From: Scilla litardierei
Taxonomy: Eukaryota > Streptophyta > Magnoliopsida > Asparagales > Asparagaceae
Assembly: GCA_030789695.1 (NCBI GenBank)
Contig: CM061141.1
Coordinates: 169,274,807-169,338,806, forward strand
Length of the DNA stretch: 64,000 nucleotides
Reading direction: 5' to 3'
In this document: positions 26,351 to 39,043 of the stretch, in pieces
Layout: the number at the start of each line of letters is the position of its first letter
Numbering within the stretch: the stretch's first letter is position 1
The notes under the pieces: model-generated
The model's database searches: none
The model's input: the letters and a program-made list of their open reading frames with translations, nothing else
What the model was told of the DNA's origin: nothing
Position numbers and translations under genes: made by a program

Positions 26351-27362
26351 TTTTTATATGTCAATTTCTGTGCTTGGTGCTATTTTCTACATTTTATGAA
26401 AGATATATATCTTTTTATTAATTGATAAGATTTTTATAGCCTAAATTTGTCTTCTATTATTTTCTAGTTGAGATGGCGATCGTTTTATTAAATGATATGA
26501 TTTTTAAGCCCAATTTTGTCTTGTGTTATATTCTAGTTGAAAATAGCGATCTCTCGGTTCCAACGGACATTTTTGCGGATTTTTCTGACCACCGGGCTAT
26601 TTTCCACATTATGGGAAGATATGTTTCATTTTGTTAAATGATATGATTCTTTGGCCTAATTTTGAATTCTCTTATTTTTCAATTGAAGATGGCGATCTCC
26701 CGGTTCCAAGGGACATTTTTACAGATTTTTCTGAGCTCGGGGCTATTTTAGACACTTTCTGGAAGATAAGAATCTTTATTTTAGATGAAATGATTTTTAT
26801 ATCCTAACTATTCTTCTCTTATTTTTCAGTTGAAGATGGCGATCTCCTAGTTCCAACGAACATTTTTGCAGATTTTTCTGATCTCCAAGCTATTTTCTAC
26901 ATTTTATTAAAGAAATGGATCTCTTTATTAAATGACAAGACTTTTATAGCCTAATTTTGGCTTCTCATATTTTTCAGTTGAATAGCGATCTCCAGGTTCC
27001 AACATACATTTTGTGGGAAGATATGAATCTTTTTATTAAAAGATATTATTTTTTTGCCTAATTTCACCTTCTCTTATTTTAGTTGAAGATGACGATCTCA
27101 CGGTTCCAACGGACATTTCTGTGTATTTTTCTGAGCACGATGCTATTTTCTACATTTTATGGCAGATATATATCTTTTTATTAAACGAAATGATTCTATG
27201 GCCTTATTTTGTCTTCTCTTATTTTTCAGTTGATGATGGCGATTTTCCAGTTCCAACGGACATTTTTTCGGATTTTTCATAACTCCGAGCCATTTTCTGC
27301 ATTATTTGTTTGATATGAATATTTATATTAAATGATATGATTTTTTATATCCTAATTTCGTC

Positions 27363-28422
27363 TCGTCACGCCCCGCTTCTCATAATACTTGTGAGCGAGG
27401 ACGTGAGTGGGTCCGCATAGGCTGAAGTGGTGAAGCTTATGTTGAGTATTGGACTTCTTCTTACTTGGTGTTAATGATGAGCAAACATAAATACTTGTGA
27501 CTAATCCCCTATTTGCAGTTAATCCATTGCCTAAGCATATCATGAAGATCAATTAGCAATGGATGACACTCAAAGATCATTAAAAGCAAAGGAAGTGGAT
27601 TGGATGATCAAACATGGTGATTGAAGCTCCTAGAAGACTTCAAGCTCATGCGTTGGATAGAAGAGAGAGTTCTTCAAATGTAATCTTCTTGTTTCTCTTC
27701 TAGTATGTATCTTAGAAGTAGAACTATGTTGGAGCGCACACACATCTTCATTTCAGTCTTAGGAAATCATTAGATCAACCTTCCTTAGACTCCAATTCAT
27801 TTCTATCAAGAATGTGCATGTTATGATCTCAACAGTCGACTGCTGAACAATTTACAGTCGCCTGTCTTAGAACAGTCGACTGTATTTTGTTCTACAGTCG
27901 CCTGTTATGCACAAACTTAATTAGTCAATTTTTTGGGCTTCTGAGCTTTAACTCTATCAGGCAACTGCTGTGCATTTCACAGGCGCCTGTCATAGTGACA
28001 GTCGACTATGGTTTGTTACTCAGTCGCCTGTCTATCTTCACCCCAAACCAATTCTCAGTTTTGATCAGGCCAGTTGACTAATGTTGTATTTACAGTCGAC
28101 TGTCCAACTGGCACAGTTGACTGTCAATGTGACTCTCCCTAAAAGGTGATACTCGCAAGTGTACAAGGTCAGTAAATAATATACCCGGTAAGTACGGGAT
28201 CGTATCCATAGAGACGGAACTAATCTGCAAATTCACACAAATAGTCAGAGCATGTAAAGAATGGTTAAGGGTTCTAACCACCCTTTAAGGGTGAATGATT
28301 GTTTGAATAAGTGATTTATCTAAGTACCCTAAAGTTAGTGTAATGTCCTAAGGTTTGGATGCAAGGGAGGATAAGAGTGCGGGTGTTGAGGATATCGGTA
28401 AGATTACTCAATTGCTCTGCTA
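27363..28422. other. Non-coding host repeat, left part
   Basis: The satellite stops at about 27362 and a new sequence begins with cgtcacgccccgcttctca. No open frame carries a known motif. The stretch contains the phased motif array at 27833-28122. It then has text of a kind often seen in plant repeats (gcaagtgtacaaggtc and gatcgtatccatagagac). It ends at the TSD of the Sirevirus insertion and continues at 38105. Confidence 0.6.
27833..28122 (+). repeat. Phased array of CAGTCGACTG-type motifs, cluster A
   Basis: Ten 10-bp sites start at 27833, 27855, 27873, 27895; 27980, 27999, 28021; 28071, 28093 and 28113. Within each group spacing is 18-22 bp. The palindrome CAGTCGACTG and the variant CAGTCGCCTG alternate in the first group. 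The text between sites is not repeated. Such phasing, near two helical turns, is what a protein-binding array would show, but no binder is known. Confidence 0.85.
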
Positions 28423-28427
28423 GATGT
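28423..28427 (+). other. Target site duplication GATGT, left
   Basis: GATGT precedes the 5' LTR and is repeated at 38100-38104 after the 3' LTR. The flanking host sequence joins cleanly when the element is removed. Confidence 0.9.
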
Positions 28428-29363
28428 TGTTAAGTCTATTATTTGTCATTTGTGGCACAATGATTCTTATGGATTGTTGAACAATATGTTACATGAAATG
28501 CTGCACTTATTGTTCAACATTTGTGAATATGAGACAATGTGTTCTTATGAAATGTTGAACATTGTGTCATAAGAAATGTTGAACGTGTTGTTCTATCTCT
28601 GAGATCTTTTACCGTGGATTTCTTTGTAGCTGTTTGATTTAACGACTGATTGAGGATAAGGCTCGTTGTTATAATTGGAGATAAGGTGTTATCAGATCTA
28701 TTGAACGGTTTCAGATCTTCTCCTTCAGTACGGATCGGGTGGTTTTCTTTGTTATATTTGCTGAAGCGGTTTGTAGATTGGTAAAAGATATTTGTTCGGG
28801 TTCAGATCAGTTTGTCTGCTAAAGATCTCTACTTATCTGATCTATCTCGCCTTGCTGCACTTGGTGTTGTTCGGTAAATCCTCTGTGATTTTACCGGAAG
28901 AATTGTTGACTAACAACTTAATAACTTTGTAGAGCGAAGTTAAAAAGTTGGAAGTTGGATTGGAAAGATTATCGCTTCTGAGGAGATCGGCTTTTACGAA
29001 GGTGTTCTCCAAATCTCCGGGAGGAGGCTGACGACTACAGAGGTAGGACATCAATGGAGTTGATCTTGGTCAGTATTGCAAGGGGATCTTGCACGCAAGG
29101 GGAGCTTGCGCAAATTACTCCACGGGGTTGATTGAGGTCAACCCTTTGCGGTTTGTATTGAGGGGGAGTTTGTTTCCCCTAGTATCAAATAGTATTGGTG
29201 ATTGTAATTATCATTATTTTAGTGGAGTAATTTGAATTTCTGGGCGGGGCCCCACAGATGTAGGTGTGCGCACCGAACTGCGTTACCAATGACCATGTGT
29301 CGTGCTGTGTTGTTTGTTATTATTCTCATGCCTTTACTATTTAGGATGGCGTACTAAACTTCA
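28428..29363 (+). repeat. Sirevirus 5' LTR, 936 bp
   Basis: Begins TGTTAAGTCT and ends ACTAAACTTCA, followed by the primer site. Its first 200 bp contain many near-palindromic TGTTGAAC / GTTCAACA words. No clear TATA box was assigned. Confidence 0.93.
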
Positions 29364-29365
29364 AT

Positions 29366-29377
29366 TGGTATCAAGGC
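29366..29377 (+). other. Primer binding site, initiator-Met tRNA type
   Basis: TGGTATCAAGGC lies two bases after the LTR and resembles the copia consensus TGGTATCAGAGC. Confidence 0.8.
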
Positions 29378-29439
29378 AGGTCATCCGCATTCTTTGTTTG
29401 CCAAAGGGGGTGTGATTCTGTCGTTTGAGTACGTCAACC

Positions 29440-31180
29440 ATGAACACGAAGGAGGGAGCTTCTGTGACTCAGCCTCCGTTGCTCACTGGTACTAATTATA
29501 CGTATTGGAAATCTCGGATGCATGCATTCATCAAATCGCTTGACGAGAAGGCCTGGGTGGCCACTATCGAAGGCTGGACTCCTCTTACTGTTGATGACAA
29601 GAAAGGACATGAATCTCTCAAGCCTGCCCAAGACTGGAGTCTTGAAGAAGAACGTGCGGCACTGGGAAATTCGAAGGCTGTAAATGCAATTTTCACTGCT
29701 GTTGATGAAGAACAGTTCAAGTTGATCTCTACTTGCGAAGTTGCGAAGGAAGCATGGGACATCCTCCAAAACATACATGAAGGGACAAGCACTGTAAGAG
29801 CATCTAAACTTCAAATTCTGGCTTCTCAGTTTGAAAATCTTAGGATGAACGAAGATGAATCTGTGGCTGAATTCAATGGAAGACTTCGTGATATAGCTAA
29901 TCAGGCTTTTCAATTGGGAAAGAAGTACTCTCAAAAGAAATTAGTGGAGAAAACTCTAAGATCGTTACCTGAAAAATTTTCAGCCAAAATTGCTGCTATT
30001 GAAGAAGTTAGGAATACATCTGATATGAGATTGGATGAATTGATGGGGTCCCTTTAAACCTTTGAGATGAACTTGAAGCAAAATAAAAGGGAGAAAGGAG
30101 TGGCTCTAAAGGTGGAAGCTGCTGATGTTTCGCATGAAGGGAATGACACTGATCTTGAAGATGCCATAGCATTGCTGACCAAAAACTTTAGTAAAATGAT
30201 GAGGAAAATAGGAAGTAGAGGTCAGAACTTCAGAAATGTTAGCAAGGAAGCTCGTCCCAATTTCTCTCCTGCGGGTAGAGGTAACAACCGTCCTATACAG
30301 AAGTATGAACCAAAGAGTACAGGCAAGGGAATTCAGTGCAGAGAGTGTGAAGGATTTGGACATATACAAGCCGAATGTGCGAACACCATCAAGAAACAAA
30401 AAGGAAAATCTCTGGCAAATTCCTGGAGTGATGAAGAGTCTGAAGGATGTACCGGAGAAGAAGATATTGTCAGCAATTATGTTGCTTTATGGCCATTATG
30501 AATGATCAATGTACTGATGAAATCACTAGCAATGTTCGACCTAGTGTGGGCACAATTCGCACCATGTTGGAGGATAAATGTAAGAATGTCAAGAAGAATG
30601 TTATAACATTTTGTGCAACATCGGACAATGAATCTATTTCTGATACGGGTGAGGATGAAGAAGTTGACTAAGTTGATATTCGATCTGCATATCAAATCAT
30701 GTTTGCAAATTGGATAAAGATCTGTGAGATAAACAAGTCCTTGAAGAAAGAAAACACTAGACTAAAAGGTGAAAGGGAAGAGGCTATAACTCAACTAGGA
30801 GAGATCAAGCTAGATTTCAGAAATCTAGAGGGACAACTCAGGAGAACACTGCTTAGAGCCGAGAAGGCAGGAGTGTTCTTAACAAATGGAACTCTGGTAA
30901 GACTAAGCTTGATGACATTCTAAGCATGGGAAAAGTATCCGAAGATCGTACGGGTGTAGGGTTCAATAGAGGAGGCTATCTTCAGTTAACCAAGGAAGTA
31001 CGTGGTCGAACTGTCAAGAGTCAGAGCAACAACAGTCACTTCAAGCAAGGGAGTCAAAAGGATTGACACAAAAAGAGTACTACTCGCAGGCACGTGGTCT
31101 GTAATTACTGTTAATGCAAAGGTCACACTGAGAGCAGGTGCTTCAGTCGAATGAGACATCAACGTGAAGGAAGAAACACA
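29440..31180 (+). pseudogene. gag: Sirevirus gag, interrupted
   Basis: The frame opens at the ATG at 29440 and encodes a UBN2-type capsid region to about 30057. There a TAA stands where a glutamine codon is likely, and the same frame resumes. A zinc knuckle, CRECEGFGHIQAEC, lies at about 30338-30380. Frame changes follow near 30485 and 30890, and another stop at 30669. A second knuckle (CNYC...CKGHTESRC, with an internal stop) lies at about 31100-31145. A coiled-coil-like segment sits between the two. Gag would package the element RNA; this copy cannot make it whole. The frame would continue into pol. Confidence 0.85.
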
Positions 31181-34100
31181 GGACATCCTGAGAAAATGAT
31201 CGTAAAGAGATGGGTAAGGAAGTCAAGTATTCACAGCCTAGTTGCCTACACTTCCATGCTCGCCTTCTTGGAAAACACGTGGTATTTCGACAGCGGATGT
31301 TCTCGACATATGACAGGAAGTCGGGGTCTTCTTTCAGAGTACACTACAGGCAATAAAGGACACGTTACTTTTGGTGATGGCCAGAGAAGCAAAGTCATTG
31401 GGAAGGGAGAGCTGAAGATGACTGAATCTGTTACTCTGAAGGATTTCATGCATGTTCAAGACCTAACGGCAAACTTGATTAGTATAAGTCAATTATGCGA
31501 CCAAGGGTTGTTTGTTCAGTTCACTAAAGATGAGTGTGTTGTACTGAATAAAGCTGGAGTTAACATTCTTACTGGGAAACGATCGGCTGACAACTGCTAT
31601 TTGCTTCAGGAAGCTAACAGCTGCCTCACTGCCAGTGTTGAAGTCTCCGAACAGTGGCATCAAAAACTTGGTCACGTAAACTACAAAACCTTGATCAAAA
31701 TTACCAGGGTCGGAGCTGTTCGTGGGATACCTGTCTTGTCCAAGAAAATAGAAGGGGTCTGCGGTCCTTGCCAGCTGGGAAAACAGAAGAGAACTAGTCA
31801 TAAACAACTTCAGACCATCACCACCTCTAGGAATATGGAGCTGCTGCACATGGATATGATAGGACCCACAACGGAAGTCAGCATGGGAGGTAAGAAGTAC
31901 ATTTTTGTTTGTGTTGATGACTTCTCTCGTTTCACTTGGGTAGATTTTCTCAAAGAAAAGTCTGATGCTTTTAATGCCTTCAAGAAGCTCTGCACCCGTC
32001 TTCAGACTGAGAGAGGAGTTACTATTGGAAAAATTATACGAATTCACAGTGATCATGGTAAGGAATTTGAAAATCACTTGTTTGCTGATTTCTGTGAGGC
32101 AGAGGGAATACGACATGAGTTTTCTCGCCTAAGACTCCTCAACAAAATGGAATTGTTGAAAGGAAGAATCGCACTCTACAGGAGATGGCACGCGTGATGT
32201 TGAATGCCAGGAAAGTCAGTACTAAATGGTGGGCCGAAGCGATCAACACTGCTTGCTACACCATAAATAGAGTGTATCTGAGACCCAGAACGGAGAAAAC
32301 TCCCTATGAGATCTGGAAAGGTAAAAAACCAAATGTCTCTTACTTGCATGTTTTTGGTAGTAAGTGTTACATTTTGCAGGATCGAACTTCTAAGGGAAAG
32401 TTCGATGCTAAGAGTGATAAAGGGACATTTCTCGGATATTCTATTACGAGTCGGGCTTTCAGGGTTCTGAACCATCGCACTGATGTTTTGATGGAGTCTA
32501 TAAATGTTGTCGCTGATGATTTCGAGCAGGGTGAAGTTGCTATTCATGAGGGGCCTGGTTCTCAAGGAGAGATTAATGAAGAGAATGAAAATGTTAAACA
32601 AAATGTTACAACATTTGATTCAACATCTGAGAGTACCGGTCAGAATGGTACTTCTCAGGGAACTGCATCTGTTGGAGAATCTCAATCAGATGAAAATGAA
32701 GCTCATTCCTCGCGTGGGATTACAAAAGTTATTCGAAATCATCCTCCTGAACTTGTCATTGGGAATGTTGAAGATGGTCTTCGCACTAGAGGCACTAGTC
32801 AGGTAAATTATCGTGATCTTGCTGGATATATCTGTTTTTTATCTAGTATTGAACCCAAGAATGTTAAAGAAGCATTACTCGATGATTTCTGGGTGATGGC
32901 GATGCAAGAGGAGCTGAATCAATTTCAGCGTAATGACGTGTGGAGTCTTGTTGAGAGACCAAAAGGGATGAATGTCATTGGAACTAAGTGGATTTTCAAA
33001 AACAAAACGGATGAAAAAGGGAACGTCACACGTAACAAAGCTCGACTGGTAGCTCAGGGATACACACAGATCGAGGGAATTGATTTTGACGAAACCTTTG
33101 CTCCAGTGGCCCGCTTGGAATCTATTAGGTTACTTCTCGCCATGGCATGTAGTTTCAATTTCAAGCTTCATCAGATGGACGTGAAAAGTGCCTTTCTAAA
33201 TGGGATTTTAAATGAGGAGGTATATGTTGAACAGCCAAAGGGATTTGAAGACCCATTCTTGCCTAGCCATGTTTATCGTTTGAAGAAAGCTCTTTATGGA
33301 CTCAAGCAAGCTCCTAGAGATTGGTGTGAGAGACTGACCAGATACCTTCTTAAAAAGGGTTATGAGCGAGGGGGAGCAGACAAGACGTTGTTCGTTCAGA
33401 GAACCAGATCTGCAATCATAGTTGCACAGATCTATGTTGATGACATAGTTTTTGGGTCTACTTCATCACAACTGGTTCGTGAATTTATCCAACTTATGCA
33501 AAGAGAGTTTGAAATGAGTATGGTCGGTGAGTTACATATGTTTCTTGGACTTCAAGTTAAACAATCTAGCGATGGCTTGTTTATATCTCAGAGTAAGTAT
33601 GCTAAGAATTTTGTTAAACGGTTCGGTCTTGAGAAAGCCCGTCAAGCTCGCACTCCTATGGGTACTACTGAAAAGCTCTCGAAGGATGATGGTGGCAAAC
33701 AAGTAGTGGTTACTTTGTACTGGAGCATGATGGGAAGCCTATTGTATTTGACAGCGAGTAGACCTGACATCAGTTTCAGTGTTGGGGTGTGTGCACGTTA
33801 TCAAGCCTGTCCTAAGGAATCTCATATCACGGCTGTTAAACGTATAATCAGGTATATAAGTGGGACAGCTGATTATGGTATTTGGTACTCCAAAGATACC
33901 AACACTCTTTTATCAGGGTATAGTGATGCTGATTGGGCAGGTAATGCTGATGATAGGAAGAGTACTACAGGAGGGTGTTTTTACGTCGGAAACAACTTAG
34001 TCTCCTGGTATAGTAAAAAGCAGAATTCGATTTCGTTGTCAACAGCTGAGGCAGAATATATTGCGGCAGGGAGCTGTTGTACTTAACTCCTGTGGATGAA

Positions 34101-34374
34101 ACAAATGCTGACAGATTATGGCACTAATCAAGATGTCTTGACCATTTTGTGTGACAACCAGAGTGCTATAAACATTTCCAAGAATCCTGTTCAACACCCA
34201 AGGACCAAATATATTGACATTCGACATCATTTCATAAGAGAGCTGGTTGAAAAGAAGATTCTCGTCATGGAATATATAGATACTACCAGTCAGTTGGCTG
34301 ACATTTTTACAAAACCTTTGGATTCATGCAGGTTTGATGAGTTACGACAAGCTCTTGGGCTGTGTCGTATCTAA
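31181..34374 (+). pseudogene. pol: Sirevirus pol: protease, integrase, RT, RNase H
   Basis: Domains in order are: protease with FDSGCSRHM near 31285; the HHCC zinc region of integrase (WHQKLGH...CGPCQLGK) near 31650-31790; the integrase core with the first aspartates near 31852 and 32050; RT from about 32930 with YVDD at 33433-33444; and RNase H from about 33900 with the SDADWAG and STAEAEYIA motifs. A frame change near 32120 falls just before the catalytic glutamate region of integrase. A TAA at 34084 cuts RNase H, and the same frame resumes to 34374. Domain content is otherwise complete, so inactivation looks recent. Confidence 0.92.
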
Positions 34375-34633
34375 TGTTGGACTTATTGTTGCACATAATG
34401 TTGGACACAATGTTGTACATTATGTTGCAACTTTGAAAGGGGTCTTGGTACGTTTTGTAATTTTTGTCTGGCAGTATATTCTCTTCCCTCGGCATTTATA
34501 TCTCTATTTCGGTTTTCTTTATGGTCATCATCTCATTTGATCATTTCAAAAAAAAAGGAGAGCGGTTCTCAGGTAAACTAGGGTTCTTGATTCTTGTTTC
34601 TTCGTCAAAGGATTTCTTGTCACTCTTGCAAAA

Positions 34634-36856
34634 ATGGGTCGTGCTCGAAATGAAAAACCCTCCTCAAATCCTCGTCGTTCTACCCGTCATGCTGCATCGT
34701 CTCAGCAGGTTCACACCGTGTCTTCATCCCCTCGTTTCAAACGGAAAGGAGTTATTCCTCGCGCTTCTAGGGCATCATCTGCTGGTATTTCATCTACTTC
34801 CTCATCTCCATTGTCGTCTGTCTACATGCAACCTGGTTCTCGTTCGAATTTGGCAATGGTACCTTTTCCCCCAATTATTCTTGATTCTTGCTCTCGGATT
34901 ACGTCTCCAATGTCACCCTCTGAAGAAGACGAATCGTTTCCTCACCCTGTTACTGTGGAAGATTGGTTTTGGTATCTTCGCCGAACGGATCGCAAATTGA
35001 ATATTTCCTGGTTGGATTTGTCAAAAACGAGTTTTGGTTCTGTCTCTCTTAAAGATGTGAATGGAAAATTTATTAGTGTGAGAGTTCCTTTTGATGATAT
35101 GGTTGTGCTCAAGTCTTGGAACCCACCTGAGTCCTCTGTAAAAATTTCAGAGATTGTAGTGTTGGATGATTCTGACTTTGAGCATCCCTTGACTGGAGAT
35201 GATGGTCTGGATATTGGTAGAGGAGATGATGGTCCTAGTAGTGACATCAATGATGGTACTGATGGTCTAAATATTGGTGAAGGATCATCTTATCATGCTG
35301 CTCCTGATTCTGCTCTAAATGCTGATTGTCATAGTGACATGAGTATTTCTGATACGGATGATGCTGGGGTATCGGATCCTCAGGATGTTTCTCACAATGT
35401 TTTACACTCTACGGATGAGAGTGTTGTTTCTTTGTGTCCTGAAGGAAGGAAGGATGGAGTTGTTACAGATTTAGAAACAAATGCATCTATTGCTGATGAT
35501 GAGATTATCCCTGTAATGGTTTCCTCTGATCAGGTTGAGGAGAGTGTTCCTCCTGCTGAGGAAACCACGTCTCTGGGTGAAAATGTCGGACCTTTTCCGA
35601 ATGTTGGAACTAATGTCGAAACATCTGCTTGTGCTCAAGAAGAGGATCCTAAGTTGAATGATGATCCCAGTGTGGATCCCCTTGTTTTTCATCTTCGCAG
35701 ATCTAGATCTGGGTCCCTCAAGCGCAAAGCTTCCTCCAGATCTTGCAGGATTTCCCCTCCCAAGATTCTCAAGAAATCTGGTGGTTCTAGTTCTGTCTCT
35801 CCTTCTGCTGGGTCTGCAACTGAGGCTTTATCCTATCAATTTTTTGACAAGTCGTACCAGAATCGATGGGATGTCTACTCTAAGCGATCCATTTTTGGTG
35901 AAAAGTCTGTTGCTTTCTCTTCTTTTAAACAGACCCATTTCTTAGTCTTTCTCAAGGACATTGATCTCCTCCAATCAGCAAGCTGCTTTTAGACTTTTTA
36001 TCCTGTTCTGGTCTGAGAATTCTAATGTAACCTTTTCAAGTCTTCTACGGATTCCTCTTCCGAATGGGGCTTCAGGGCGTTTATTCGGGGCAAGATTGTT
36101 CCGTTCTCCCATGCTATCATCAACAAACTCCTTAAGTGGCCGTGCAATCAAAACCTCCCTTTGTATGGAGCTTCTGTTGGTGAAGACTATGATTTATTCA
36201 TCCAGACGATCACAGGTGGACAATATACGTGTTGGCCGAAGACGTTTTCATTTCCTTCATCTGCACTAACTGCTAAGTACTTCTTGCTATATCGCATTGC
36301 CACCCGAAATTGGTTGCCAACTTCCAACATGTCTATTGTCACCAAGGCTATGTGCAAACTACTGTTTGCTGCCGGGACTAAGAAATCTTTCAATCTGGGT
36401 CGACTTATTTTTGATTCCATCCTTTCTCTATCAGAGTCGTCTGCACCCAATACTGCACTGCCCCATGCTTCTCTCATTTCCATGATACTTTTCTCACAAG
36501 GAGTTGTTCCTGAGTCTTCTGAGCTTCCCGTGTCTTGTGATTTGATCAGCTTCACGACCAAGTCCGTTGCCGGCAAAATTGACGATTTATCTGTCCTCTC
36601 TCATGTGCCCTCGATGCCGTCTTCATCTACCTCTCCTCACTCTGCCTCTAAACCTGCCAGCAAAAGGACTTCTTCATCAAAAGCTTCTGTACAGGATCTA
36701 CTGGATGACTTATTGGTGCTTCAGAGGGCGGTCAAATCTGTCGATGATCAGCTGGATATGCTTGAAAGTCAGCGAGTTCTTCTTCAAGCTCAGAAGGTTT
36801 TTCTCCAGGATAGGATTGCTCAGCTTCAAGCTAAGGTGTCTCCTGACAAGGTATGA
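34634..36856 (+). pseudogene. Env-like additional ORF of the Sirevirus element
   Basis: An ATG at 34634 opens 452 codons: a basic, serine-rich start (MGRARNEKPSSNPRR), then a long acidic, low-complexity middle. After stops at about 35990-36040 the same frame resumes. It encodes a segment with FIRGKIVPFSHAIINK that resembles the plant putative transposon protein domain often found after pol in Sireviruses. The C-terminus (about 36690-36850) is a coiled coil. No signal peptide or clear membrane span is visible, so env-like refers to position. The gaps 34375-34633 and 36857-37150 hold no recognisable gene. Confidence 0.7.
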
Positions 36857-37150
36857 TCTTTGACTTTTGGTGTCACAAAGGGGGAGATGAGTGCATTTAC
36901 TCTGGTGAGATGCTGTGGTGTGAATGGTGTATTCTGAAGATCTGAAACTTCTTGCACATCTTGGAGGGAGTATTTTTTGTTGTATGATCTCCTGAAGTAC
37001 TGTGGTCTCTGATGTTCTTTTTAATATCTGGTACGTCTATATCTCTTCTGTCGGTTTTATGCATATGGTGGTATATATGGTGGTTTTATGCATATGGTGA
37101 TATATATGGTGATATCAGATCTTATTCGTTTTGATTGTGCCACTAAAAGC

Positions 37151-37163
37151 CAAAGGGGGAGAT
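37151..37163 (+). other. Polypurine tract of the Sirevirus
   Basis: CAAAGGGGGAGAT lies immediately before the TGTTAAGTCT start of the 3' LTR. It would prime plus-strand DNA synthesis. Confidence 0.88.
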
Positions 37164-38099
37164 TGTTAAGTCTATTATTTGTCATTTGTGGCACAATGAT
37201 TCTTATGGATTGTTGAACAATATGTTACATGAAATGTTGCACTTATTGTTCAACATTTGTGAATATGAGACAATGTGTTCTTATGAAATGTTGAACATTG
37301 TGTCATAAGAAATATTGAACGTGATGTTCTATCTCTGAGATCTGTTACCGTGGATTTCTTTGTAGCTGTTTGATTTAACGACTGATTAAGGATAAGGCTC
37401 GTTGTTATAATTGGAGATAAGGTGTTATCAGATCTATTGAACGGTTTCAGATCTTCTCCTTCAGTACGGATCGGGTGGGTTTCTTTGTTATACTTGCTGA
37501 AGCGGTTTGTAGATTGGTAAGAGATATTTGTTCGGGTTCAAATCAGTTTGTCTGCTAAAGATCTCTACTTATCTGATCTATCTCGCCTTGCTGCACTTGG
37601 TGTTGTTTGGTAAATCCTCTGTGATTTTACCGGAAGAATTGTTGACTAACAACTTAACAACTTTGTAGAGCGAAGTTAAAAAGTTGGAAGTTGGATTGGA
37701 AAGATTATCGCTTCTGAGGAGATCGGCTTTTGCGAAGGTGTTCTCCAAAGCTCCGGGAGGAGGCTGACGACTACAGAGGTAGGGGATCAAGGGAGTTGAT
37801 CTTGGTCAGTATTGCAAGGGGATCTTGCACGCAAGGGGAGCTTGCGCAAATTACTCCACGGGGTTGATTGAGGTCAACCCTTTGCGGTTTGTATTGAAGG
37901 GGAGTTTGTTTCCCCTAGTATCAAATAGTATTGGTGATTGTAATTATCATTATTTTAGTGGAGTAATTTGAATTTCTGGGCGGGGCCCCGCAGATGTAGG
38001 TGTGCGCACCGAACTGTGTTACCAATGACCATGTGTCGTGCTGTGTTGTTTGTTATTATTCTTGTGCCTTTACTATTTAGGATGGCGTACTAAACTTCA
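37164..38099 (+). repeat. Sirevirus 3' LTR, 936 bp
   Basis: Same length and termini as the 5' LTR, with about 21 substitutions and no net length change. Confidence 0.93.
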
Positions 38100-39043
38100 G
38101 ATGTTAATTCCATGATAACTCGATCACTGATCCACGTCAAGGTATAAGGATCGGGAAATAAATCAAGTAAGCACATATGGGGTGAACCAAAGTTAATTGC
38201 TAATTTGGTTCTTCTCGGAATTAAAGCTCATGAATCACATCCACACCCATTTCAAGGTATGTGAGAGTAGTGCATATGGGTTGTGTTGCGCTTCGCCCAA
38301 CCACCATTCTACGGACCCTTTCGGGTAATGCACGATTCAATAAACGGGTTACAACCCAATTAACAATCTGGGTTATCGAGTGAATTAAACTTCTAAATTA
38401 CGAAATATGGATTGAAGGGGTCTCGCATTCATTTCAAGATATGCAATACCCATTGGATACATAGATGCAACAATTACGAAGCACCACCGTTCTGCGGTTC
38501 CTCCATGGATAGTATCTAATCCAATTAATCATGAGTTTAATTCACCCAAACAACATGGATTAACAATGGGTGCTGGAAATTAACATTAGCAGGGCAATCA
38601 AAACATCCTACATCAATCCAAAACACCCACACAATGAATCTAGCCTAGCATATCAAGAATAGAATCAACATTCATAAAAATAGACATAGTTCAATGCAAG
38701 GAATCAAAGCAAATGTGTATTAGAAAGAGGGTTGGAGATTTGTCACCAAATACAAGCTTCTTCAATCAGCAATCAATCTCAGTAATAGTAAAAACGAACT
38801 CAGAAAGCTCAAAACTCTCCAAAACCTTAATCCCCTTCTTAAGGAAGAAGATGACCTACAAATAGCAAAAGATTAAGTTCTATCCCGTTCTCCCCTCATT
38901 ACATCTGAATAGTAGTGTTTTATACCCCCGAGGGGTTACATCTCATCCATCCAAATCATCATCCAACGATTCACAGCAACTGGAGAGAAATCGGGTTAAA
39001 AACCCGTTTCTCGCAACCCAGACTGCAAGCGAAGATCCCCGAT

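Larger units (their letters stand above)
7001..27362 (+). repeat. Satellite array, unit about 147 bp
   Basis: The stretch consists of diverged head-to-tail copies of one AT-rich unit. Landmarks in each unit are attaaatgatatgattttt, a pyrimidine run ending in tttttcag, ttgaagatggcgatctcccg, gttccaacggacatttttgc and gagctcggggctattttcta. I estimate 135-140 units. Spacing is usually 140-155 bp, with some shortened or fused units. Unrelated inserts are few (17749-17879). Open frames of 60-105 codons recur on the T-rich strand in the same register, but unit length varies and breaks them, so they are not called as genes. A unit near nucleosome length is typical of plant centromeric or heterochromatic satellites; that role is inference. 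Confidence 0.9.
28428..38099 (+). mobile_element. Sirevirus-like copia element, full length but mutated
   Basis: The order is 5' LTR, initiator-Met-type primer site, gag with two zinc knuckles, protease, integrase, RT, RNase H, an additional env-like frame, polypurine tract and 3' LTR, with a perfect 5-bp TSD. Integrase before RT defines copia. The extra frame after pol and the long gag fit the Sirevirus genus. By hand count the 936-bp LTRs differ at about 21 sites (2.2%). Stops and frame changes in gag, pol and the env-like frame mean this copy cannot act on its own. Confidence 0.93.

Noticed and set aside
7001..27362. Many plus-strand open frames of 60-105 codons with similar peptides
   Set aside because: They are the same register of the satellite unit on its T-rich, stop-poor strand. 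Unit length varies and breaks the frame, and no start or domain is conserved.
27833..28122. CRISPR-like array
   Set aside because: The repeated word is only 10 bp, spacing is about 20 bp in total, and the context is a plant nuclear genome.
27363..28422. Helitron borders
   Set aside because: The junction begins near TC, but no CTAG end with a hairpin can be shown and the right border is lost in the N gap.
29434..29934. 166-codon minus-strand frame opposite the Sirevirus gag
   Set aside because: It mirrors the real gag frame and has no recognisable motif.
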